Shown piece after piece: positions 7,043 to 11,851 of a stretch of DNA of 11,851 bases. The stretch lies in NCBI GenBank assembly GCA_013152765.1, contig JAADFT010000550.1:1-11851 (forward strand), written 5' to 3'. The position numbers and the translations under genes were made by a program. The notes under the pieces are model-generated. The model searched no databases. It was not told the DNA's origin and worked only from the letters and a program-made list of their open reading frames with translations. This DNA is from Calditrichota bacterium. GTDB lineage: Bacteria; Zhuqueibacterota; Zhuqueibacteria; Oleimicrobiales; Geothermoviventaceae. The stretch's first letter is position 1; every line of letters starts with the position of its first letter.

Positions 7043-7825
7043 TCACCCCCCGATGATGCCGCGTTCGCTGGATTCGATGAACTCAATGATGTGCCGGATG
7101 TCGTCGTTGATCTCCATTTCATCCTTGATCCGCGCCAGCGCCTGACTGACGTTGAGTCCGGACCGGTAGATCAGGCGGTACGCTTTCTTGATCGGCTCGA
7201 TGCGTTCCTCGGAAAAACCGCGCCGACGCAGCCCCACGGTGTTCAGTCCGTAGTACCGCAGCGGTTCGCCGGACGCCAGCACGAAAGGCGGCACATCTTT
7301 GATGATCCGGTACCCTCCCCCGACGAATGCGTACATCCCCACGCGCGTGAACTGGTGCGCCGGAGTCCAGCCGCCGATGCCTGCATCGTGCTCGATACGC
7401 ACGTGCCCCCCGAGCTGTACCCCGTTGGACAGCACGGCCCGGTCGCCGATCACGCAGTCGTGCGCAACGTGGGCGTAGGCCATCAACAGACAGCGGCTGC
7501 CGATCACCGTTTTCCAGTTTTCCTTGGTGCCGCGATTCAGGGTGCAGAATTCTCGAATCACCGTCTCATCCCCCACCTCGAGGGTCGTTTCTTCGCCCTC
7601 GAACTTCAGATCCTGGGGGATCGTGCCCACAACGGCGCTGTAGTGGACCACACAGTTTCGGCCCAGCCGGGTACCGCGGGCCAGCAACGCGTGACCAGCG
7701 ATTTGCGAGCCGTCGCCGACGACCACGTCGCCTTCGATCACCGCAAACGGGCCCACCGTCACACCTTCGCCCAGCTCCGCCGCGGGGTCCACAACAGCAG
7801 TGGGGTGAATTTTCGTCTCAGTCAG
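7043..7825 (-). CDS. lpxA: UDP-N-acetylglucosamine O-acyltransferase LpxA, CTG start
   Basis: LpxA moves a 3-hydroxyacyl chain from ACP to the 3-OH of UDP-GlcNAc, the first step of lipid A synthesis. It is a cytosolic trimer of left-handed beta-helices, and hexapeptide repeats run through about residues 7-180. His122 in YAHVAHD matches the catalytic His125 of the E. coli enzyme, and GLRRRGFS (198-205) begins the C-terminal helical part. The start proposed is CTG at 7825-7823, with GGAGG (7831-7835) five bases before it. It gives 260 residues (E. coli has 262) and includes KIHPTAVVDP, the conserved first coil. The first standard start is GTG at 7792, which has no Shine-Dalgarno and would delete that motif. 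An ATT at 7810 is a weaker alternative. The lpxC-fabZ stop lies 12 bp upstream. The residue aligned with the acyl-length ruler Gly173 appears to be Arg173. Confidence 0.93.
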   Translation of the reverse strand: MTETKIHPTAVVDPAAELGEGVTVGPFAVIEGDVVVGDGSQIAGHALLARGTRLGRNCVVHYSAVVGTIPQDLKFEGEETTLEVGDETVIREFCTLNRGTKENWKTVIGSRCLLMAYAHVAHDCVIGDRAVLSNGVQLGGHVRIEHDAGIGGWTPAHQFTRVGMYAFVGGGYRIIKDVPPFVLASGEPLRYYGLNTVGLRRRGFSEERIEPIKKAYRLIYRSGLNVSQALARIKDEMEINDDIRHIIEFIESSERGIIGG

Positions 7826-7830
7826 CTTTG

Positions 7831-7835
7831 CCTCC
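7831..7835 (-). promoter_or_regulatory. Shine-Dalgarno of lpxA
   Basis: GGAGG on the minus strand lies just after the lpxC-fabZ stop codon (7838-7840). It is five bases before the CTG at 7825 and about 38 bases before the GTG at 7792. The spacing supports initiation at the CTG and argues against the GTG. Confidence 0.7.
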
Positions 7836-7837
7836 GC

Positions 7838-9247
7838 TCAGCTCACGGACTCACGATCCACAACAGCGGCCATCAGCTCCGCCTCACAGACCAGTTCGCC
7901 GTCCACAAAGGCTTTTCCGGCCATCTTGCAGATGTTGCGGCGGAACTTGACCATTTCGACCTCAAACCAGACCTGATCGCCCGGCACCACGGGCTTCCGA
8001 AACCGCACGTTGTCGATCCCGGTGAAGTAAACCAGCTTTTCATCCGGGTTCGCCTCCGTGTTCAGCAGCAAAATGCCGCCGGTCTGGGCCATCGCCTCGA
8101 CGATCAGCACGCCAGGCATGATCGGGTGCCCGGGGAAGTGGCCGGTGAAGAAAGGCTCGTTGTACGAGACGTTCTTGTAGCCCACCACGCGTTCCTGGGG
8201 CACCAGGTCAACAATTCGATCGACCAGCAAGAAGGGGAAGCGGTGTGGCAGGATGCGCTGGATCGCCTGAATGTCGAAAACGATGTTCTTCTTGGCCGAT
8301 GGCGCAGCGTACTTGGAAGCAAGTTGCTTCTTTTCGTACTCTTTCCGCAGGATCTTGGCCAGCTCCACGTTGGCCGCATGGCCCGAGCGCGCCGCCAGCA
8401 CGTGTCCCCGGATTGGCACCCCAACTAAAGCCAGATCGCCAATCAGGTCCAGCGTTTTGTGGCGCACCGGCTCGTTGGGAAAACGCAGTTGCTTGCCATT
8501 CAGAATCCCGTTCGCGCCCAGAATGACGGACTCGCTGACGCCGAACATCTTGGCCAACCGGTCGAGCTCGTCCTGCGTGATCTCGCGGTCGATGATCACA
8601 ATGGCGTTGTCCAGGTTACCGCCACGCGCCAGACCCTGCTCCCAGAGCTCCTCCACCTCGTGCAAGAAGCAAAACGTCCGCGCGGGGGCGAACTCTTTCA
8701 CGAACTCATCCGTGAGAGAGTACATCGACGTGTACTGCGTGCCCAGGGCCGGGTTCTGGTAGTCCACCATGAACGTGATGCGGAACTCGTCCGACGGCGT
8801 GACCACGATGTCGACACGCTTTTCTTCGTCGTGGTACGTGATCGTCCGGTCGATGACCAGGATGTCCCGCGGGGCATCCTGCTCCTCGAGTCCAACTTCC
8901 AGCAGCTTCTCGACGAACGGTAGCGCACTGCCGTCGCCGACGGGCGGCTCGTTGCCGTCCAGTTCCACCAGCACGTTGTCGATTTCCAGACCGTAGAGCG
9001 CAGCCAGCACGTGCTCAACCGTGTGAATGACAACGCCGTTCTTACCCAAACTCGTGCCGCGCGAAATGTCGACGACGTTGTCGATGATCGCCGGAATCTC
9101 GGGACTGTTATCCAAATCCACCCGCCGAAAACGGATGCCAAAACCCGGTTCAGCAGGGCGGAACGTAATGGTCGTGGTGTTCCCCGTGTGAAGTCCTACT
9201 CCTGAAAGCGAGACTGGTGCTTTGATCGTCTGCTGTCGAATCAACAT
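7838..9247 (-). CDS. lpxC/fabZ: LpxC-FabZ fusion: UDP-3-O-acyl-GlcNAc deacetylase / 3-hydroxyacyl-ACP dehydratase
   Basis: This single 469-residue polypeptide has two complete enzymes. Residues about 1-300 are LpxC, the zinc deacetylase that commits UDP-3-O-acyl-GlcNAc to lipid A. TVEHVLAAL carries catalytic Glu78 and ligand His79, RHKTLDLIGDL carries ligands His263 and Asp267, and SGHAANVEL holds general-acid His290. After a Lys/Ala-rich linker (about 301-323), residues 324-469 are FabZ, the hot-dog dehydratase of fatty-acid elongation. LPHRFPFLLVDRI (333-345) and GHFPGHPIMPGVLIVEAMAQ hold His370 and Glu384. This fusion is known in Bacteroidota and related phyla. The start is the ATG at 9247 with GGAGG at 9259-9263, matching the usual N-terminus (IRQQTIKAPVSLSGVGLH). 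In-frame upstream starts lack a ribosome-binding site and run into the hairpin at 9278-9293. Confidence 0.96.
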   Translation of the reverse strand: MLIRQQTIKAPVSLSGVGLHTGNTTTITFRPAEPGFGIRFRRVDLDNSPEIPAIIDNVVDISRGTSLGKNGVVIHTVEHVLAALYGLEIDNVLVELDGNEPPVGDGSALPFVEKLLEVGLEEQDAPRDILVIDRTITYHDEEKRVDIVVTPSDEFRITFMVDYQNPALGTQYTSMYSLTDEFVKEFAPARTFCFLHEVEELWEQGLARGGNLDNAIVIIDREITQDELDRLAKMFGVSESVILGANGILNGKQLRFPNEPVRHKTLDLIGDLALVGVPIRGHVLAARSGHAANVELAKILRKEYEKKQLASKYAAPSAKKNIVFDIQAIQRILPHRFPFLLVDRIVDLVPQERVVGYKNVSYNEPFFTGHFPGHPIMPGVLIVEAMAQTGGILLLNTEANPDEKLVYFTGIDNVRFRKPVVPGDQVWFEVEMVKFRRNICKMAGKAFVDGELVCEAELMAAVVDRESVS

Positions 9248-9277
9248 CGTCCGTTTTTCCTCCATCTCTACAAAAGC

Positions 9278-9293
9278 GGGGCCTTTCGGCCCC
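9278..9293 (-). terminator. Possible intrinsic terminator between lpxD and lpxC-fabZ
   Basis: On the minus strand GGGGCC and GGCCCC form a perfect 6-bp all-G/C stem capped by a GAAA tetraloop (GNRA type, very stable). It is followed by GCTTTTG. The T-run is short and offset by two bases, so this could be an attenuator or an mRNA-processing/stabilising hairpin rather than a full terminator. It lies about 30 bases upstream of the lpxC-fabZ ATG. Confidence 0.5.
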
Positions 9294-9327
9294 TGGCCTC
9301 CTCCCACTTGTTCAGATTTTCGGTCTG

Positions 9328-9346
9328 GCCGAACACCTCCTTCGGC
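9328..9346 (-). other. Hairpin presenting a Shine-Dalgarno-like loop after lpxD
   Basis: Read leftward, GCCGAA and TTCGGC (9341-9346 and 9328-9333) form a perfect 6-bp stem starting one base past the lpxD stop. The loop is GGAGGTG, a near-perfect anti-Shine-Dalgarno match. No start codon sits 5-10 bases downstream of it, so it does not obviously serve a gene. Confidence 0.5.
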
Positions 9347-9347
9347 G

Positions 9348-10382
9348 TCAGGTTTTCGTCTTCTTTCGAAGCTCCTCGAGTTCCCGTTCCAGGGCGCGAA
9401 CCCGCTTAATCAGCTCGGGCAACCGACGCAGAGCAGCTTCCTCCCTCCGGGCTTGCTCCACAGGCCGGGCCGGGTAGCCAAACACGCGTGTGTTGGCGGG
9501 CACGCTCTTCGTAACCCCGGACTGGGCAGAAATGAGAGCGTTGTCGCCAATCGTCATGTGGCCGGCGAATCCTGCCTGCCCGCCGACCATCACATTTTGC
9601 CCCACCTGGGTACTGCCAGCGAAACCAGCCTGGGCCGCCACAACGGTGTTTTCACCGATCTCAACGTTGTGGCCAACCTGAATCAGGTTGTCCATTTTCA
9701 CGCCCCGACGGATTCGCGTCTCGCCCAACGTCGCCCGGTCGATGGTGCAGTTGGCGCCGATCTCCACGTCGTCTTCGATCACCACCGTGCCCGCCTGCGG
9801 GATCTTGTGGTACACGCCGCCTTCCCTGGCGAAACCGAAGCCGTCGGAGCCGATCACCGTGCCCGCGTGCACAACCACCCGGTTGCCGAGCCGCACCCTC
9901 TCGCGCACGGTAACGTTCGCGTGCAAAACGCAATCCTCGCCGATTTCCACTTCCGGCCCGACGTAACATCCCGGGAAGATCTGCGTGTTGGCGCCAATCT
10001 TGACTCCGGCCTCCACCACCACGAAGGGGCCGATCGCCACGTTTGGCCCCAGCTCCGCGCTGGCATCGATCAAGGCCGAAGCGTGCACGCCCGGAGGGAG
10101 CCTGAGCGTTTCCGGATGAAAAAGGCGCACAACCTGCTGAAAAGCAAAATACGGATTGCGCGCCCGCAACAACGTGACCGATGTCGCCAACTCCAGGTCT
10201 TCAGGCACGATCAGCGCGCTCGCACGCGTCTCGTGGGCGTGCTTCACGTACTTGGGGTTGGCAATGAAGCTGATCTGTCCCGCCTCAGCTTCCTCGATGG
10301 GAGCAACACCGCGAAGTTCAACGTCTGGGCCTTCCAGTCTGGCCCCAATCCTTCGCGCGATTTCCGACGCGGTAAGCAGCAT
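9348..10382 (-). CDS. lpxD: UDP-3-O-(3-hydroxyacyl)glucosamine N-acyltransferase LpxD
   Basis: LpxD adds the second 3-hydroxyacyl chain, to the 2-amino group left by LpxC, as the third step of lipid A synthesis in the cytosol. The 344-residue length is normal. An N-terminal uridine-binding domain (about 1-98, with AGQISFIANPKY at 34-45 and the aromatic NPYFAF at 76-81) precedes a long hexapeptide beta-helix (about 100-295). His238 in IQVGHNVEIG corresponds to the catalytic His239 of the E. coli enzyme. GSDGFGFA (178-185) and NCTIDRATLG (211-220) are also typical. The C-terminus (about 308-342) is a charged helix, likely a coiled coil, ending KKTKT. The ATG is five bases after the ompH stop with only a weak AAGG upstream, so translation is probably coupled. 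Confidence 0.97.
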   Translation of the reverse strand: MLLTASEIARRIGARLEGPDVELRGVAPIEEAEAGQISFIANPKYVKHAHETRASALIVPEDLELATSVTLLRARNPYFAFQQVVRLFHPETLRLPPGVHASALIDASAELGPNVAIGPFVVVEAGVKIGANTQIFPGCYVGPEVEIGEDCVLHANVTVRERVRLGNRVVVHAGTVIGSDGFGFAREGGVYHKIPQAGTVVIEDDVEIGANCTIDRATLGETRIRRGVKMDNLIQVGHNVEIGENTVVAAQAGFAGSTQVGQNVMVGGQAGFAGHMTIGDNALISAQSGVTKSVPANTRVFGYPARPVEQARREEAALRRLPELIKRVRALERELEELRKKTKT

Positions 10383-10387
10383 CGGCC

Positions 10388-10942
10388 TTATTTGCCGGAG
10401 GAAACGCCCTTGTTCAGCACGTTCAGGACCTCGTCGGTCAGATCGGGCTGATCAGGGGCTTTGTAAACAACAGCGCCACCGGCAACGTCGAAGATGTAGG
10501 TAAAATTGCCGTCTTTCCCCACCTTGTCGATTGCCTCGCGGATCTTCTGGTAGACGGGCTCGAACAGTTCCGCCTGCTTCTTGTAGACTTCGCCCTGGGC
10601 CCCGAACTTCTGATTGTCGAACTCGTAGAGCTTGGCCATCAGGTTCTGAATTTCCTGCTCGCGCTCGCGCTTGCGCTCGTCGCTCAGCAGCAGGCTTTGC
10701 TTCTGGTACTGATCCTGCAGCTCTTGAAGCTGCTGCTGCATCTGGTCGCGCTCCTGTCGCCACTGCTGAACGATGTCGTCCAGCTTTTTCTGCGCATCCT
10801 GGGCCTCTTTGAACTCCGCCATGATGCGCTGCGAATCGATGTAGCCGAGCTTTACGTTCTGGGCGTGGACAGTTTGCGCCACCAGACCCATCGACAGAAA
10901 CGCCAGCACAGCCAGAAGCGACACAGTCTTCTTAACCTTCAC
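10388..10942 (-). CDS. ompH: OmpH/Skp-family periplasmic chaperone
   Basis: This periplasmic holdase keeps unfolded outer-membrane proteins soluble on the way to the BAM complex. With the GTG start it has 184 residues. The signal peptide is 1-27 (KVKK, a hydrophobic stretch, cleavage after VHA before QNVKLGYID). The mature start KLGYIDSQRIM is the family signature, and a long Gln/Glu/Lys/Arg-rich coiled coil covers about 45-125, the tentacles of the trimer. The C-terminal DGNFTYIFDVAGGAVVYKAPDQPDLT (split core at about 146-171) is characteristic of bacterial OmpH. The GTG at 10942 is chosen because AAGGAGG (10948-10954) lies five bases upstream. A TTG start at 10960 would put that Shine-Dalgarno inside the coding sequence. 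It lies between bamA and lpxD, the usual place. Confidence 0.94.
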   Translation of the reverse strand: MKVKKTVSLLAVLAFLSMGLVAQTVHAQNVKLGYIDSQRIMAEFKEAQDAQKKLDDIVQQWRQERDQMQQQLQELQDQYQKQSLLLSDERKREREQEIQNLMAKLYEFDNQKFGAQGEVYKKQAELFEPVYQKIREAIDKVGKDGNFTYIFDVAGGAVVYKAPDQPDLTDEVLNVLNKGVSSGK

Positions 10943-11017
10943 TTTTTCCTCCTTGTCCAATTACGCGACTGCACCATTCACCCACACGATCGCGCTTTCT
11001 CCTGCCAGTCTCTCCAG

Positions 11018-11039
11018 CAGCCTCGCAGCCGCGAGGCTG
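11018..11039 (-). repeat. Perfect 9-bp inverted repeat, 4-nt loop
   Basis: CAGCCTCGC (11018-11026) and GCGAGGCTG (11031-11039) are exact reverse complements around AGCC. No T-run follows on the minus strand. With the neighbouring stem CACCGGG/CCCGGTG (11049-11055/11061-11067, 5-nt loop) it makes a tandem pair of GC-rich hairpins in the ompH leader. Confidence 0.7.
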
Positions 11040-11064
11040 TCCCCTTGCCACCGGGTCACGCCCG

Positions 11065-11100
11065 GTGCAAAACCAGAAGTCATGTCCAAATCCAGAAGTC
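11065..11100 (-). repeat. Two direct repeats of 17 bp, 19-bp period
   Basis: On the plus strand GTGCAAAACCAGAAGTC (11065-11081) and GTCCAAATCCAGAAGTC (11084-11100) agree at 15 of 17 positions. The 19-bp period, close to two helical turns, would suit two protein monomers on one DNA face or a slipped duplication. The first copy overlaps the end of the adjacent hairpin arm. Confidence 0.55.
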
Positions 11101-11148
11101 GCTGCCACCGGCACACCCAGGGCTGCACCGGCGGGCGACGCGACGAGG

Positions 11149-11851
11149 TCAGAATCCCCGCCCGAAGATGAAATGCGGCTTCCACCCGCTCCGTTTGCCC
11201 GTCACCGGGTCGATGTCGAAGCCGTAGCCGTAGTCGAAACCGAGTACGCCGATCATCGGCATGAACACACGGGCACCGATTCCCACCGAGCGCCGCATGG
11301 AGTACGGGTCAGCATCCGCCAAGGTGGCCCAGGTGTTTCCGGCTTCGGCAAATGCGAGAGCGAAAATGGTCGGGTTTGGCGAAATCGGCACGCGCAGCTC
11401 AAACGTGTACTTCATCATGGCGCGCCCACCTTCTTGCGCCGTGTAGCCGGCCAGCGGATCTTCGTAGCCACGCAGCGGAATCGCCTGCGACATGCCCGCA
11501 CCACCCATGAAGAAGTAGTCCAGGTACGGAATCCGCTTCGTCCCAAACGGCTGAATGTAGCCAGCCTGGAAGCTGGAGTAGAACACGAGATTCAAGAACG
11601 ACGGCACGAACCAGTCCGAATGGAAAATGTACTTCACGTATTCGACGTTACCACCGAGCGGTCCGCCGGCAAACTCGATGGACAGCGACATGTCCGAACC
11701 GCGCGTCGGGAACTCGGGGCGGTCCAGGCTGTTGCGCGAGTAAATTTGCGTGATGCTGCTGCTCACCAGCGGCCAGTGCTCGGTGACAATGCCGTTCGGG
11801 TTGCGTTCGCGGATGTACTCGTCGAAGTCCGACAGCTCGGTGCGGTCGATC
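11149..11851 (-). CDS. bamA: Outer-membrane assembly protein BamA, C-terminal part (partial)
   Basis: BamA is the outer-membrane barrel and core of the complex that inserts beta-barrel proteins. The frame is open to the right window edge, giving 233 residues of the C-terminal barrel; the POTRA domains and start lie outside. AIPLRGYEDP fits the conserved VRGF/Y motif of loop 6, which folds into the barrel. The following strands (FELRVPISPN, FALAFAEAGNTW, SVGIGARVFMPMIGVLGFDYGYGFD) match the end of the Omp85/surface-antigen domain. The final residue is Phe (HFIFGRGF), the C-terminal signal for barrel assembly. Adjacent ompH and lpxD support this over other Omp85 proteins such as TamA. Confidence 0.92.
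   Translation of the reverse strand, partial: IDRTELSDFDEYIRERNPNGIVTEHWPLVSSSITQIYSRNSLDRPEFPTRGSDMSLSIEFAGGPLGGNVEYVKYIFHSDWFVPSFLNLVFYSSFQAGYIQPFGTKRIPYLDYFFMGGAGMSQAIPLRGYEDPLAGYTAQEGGRAMMKYTFELRVPISPNPTIFALAFAEAGNTWATLADADPYSMRRSVGIGARVFMPMIGVLGFDYGYGFDIDPVTGKRSGWKPHFIFGRGF

Larger units (their letters stand above)
10943..11148. other. bamA-ompH spacer with hairpins and direct repeats
   Basis: This spacer of about 206 bp between the bamA stop and ompH start is unusually long for the cluster, where other gaps are mostly under 15 bp. It contains two direct repeats (11065-11100), two perfect inverted repeats (11049-11067 and 11018-11039) and the ompH Shine-Dalgarno. No convincing promoter boxes were seen on the minus strand. 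A 74-codon frame covers it but has no ribosome-binding site. Confidence 0.5.

Noticed and set aside
6986..8428. 480-codon plus-strand ORF opposite lpxA and lpxC-fabZ
   Set aside because: It is an antisense shadow: the translation is His/Arg/Asp-rich and random, while the minus strand encodes conserved enzymes. The same holds for the long plus-strand frames at 3734-4906 and 9222-10451.
9279..9347. 22-codon ORF starting at the GTG in the GGAGGTG loop after lpxD
   Set aside because: The GTG is part of the Shine-Dalgarno-like sequence itself, and no other ribosome-binding site serves it. The peptide has no recognisable feature.
10961..11185. 74-codon minus-strand ORF in the bamA-ompH spacer
   Set aside because: Its ATG lies inside bamA with no Shine-Dalgarno, and the internal ATG at 11083 also lacks one. 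The frame crosses hairpins and direct repeats, which better explain the sequence.
1..11851. CRISPR array, insertion sequence, tRNA or rRNA
   Set aside because: No regularly spaced repeats, transposase motifs, terminal inverted repeats with target duplications, or tRNA-like T-arm motifs outside coding regions were seen on reading both strands.

Overview
The window looks like chromosomal DNA of a GC-rich Gram-negative bacterium. Nine genes are well supported and one small ORF is probable. Lipid A genes, a BamA barrel end, a periplasmic OmpH/Skp chaperone and an RseP-type protease show a two-membrane envelope with LPS. LpxC is fused to FabZ in one polypeptide, and a DUF6588-like outer-membrane protein is present. 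Both point to the FCB (Bacteroidota/Chlorobiota/Ignavibacteriota-like) side of the tree or a nearby candidate phylum. This placement is inferred from family knowledge; no rRNA or marker alignment was possible.

Layout. Bases 1-434 hold no recognisable gene but several strong stem-loops. A good sigma70-type promoter (435-463) drives a rightward pair: an NCS1-like permease (536-1900) and a 63-residue two-helix membrane protein (1913-2104). Everything else reads leftward. A small SAM-dependent methyltransferase (2211-2813) stands alone behind a 386-bp spacer full of inverted repeats (2814-3199). To its right is a compact leftward envelope cluster. In transcription order it is bamA (3' end only, cut by the window edge), ompH/skp, lpxD, lpxC-fabZ, lpxA, a LipM/LplA-family acyltransferase gene, an outer-membrane barrel gene, dxr and rseP.

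How the genes work together. LpxA, LpxC and LpxD carry out the first three steps of lipid A synthesis. FabZ dehydrates the 3-hydroxyacyl-ACP that LpxA and LpxD use as donor, so its fusion to LpxC links competing uses of one precursor. BamA and OmpH/Skp fold outer-membrane proteins, which probably include the barrel protein encoded downstream. Dxr makes MEP for isoprenoids (undecaprenyl phosphate, quinones), and RseP is the intramembrane protease of envelope stress signalling. The lipoyl/octanoyl transferase gene is the metabolic outsider, yet it is joined tightly to both neighbours.

Most notable points: (1) lpxA appears to start at a CTG codon with its own Shine-Dalgarno, which restores a conserved N-terminal motif; (2) dxr-rseP lie downstream of lpxA instead of upstream of bamA; (3) the permease has a closely linked small two-helix protein; (4) three spacers contain clusters of perfect inverted repeats and may encode structured RNA. 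No mobile element, CRISPR array, tRNA or rRNA was seen. Apart from these points the window is ordinary core-genome content.
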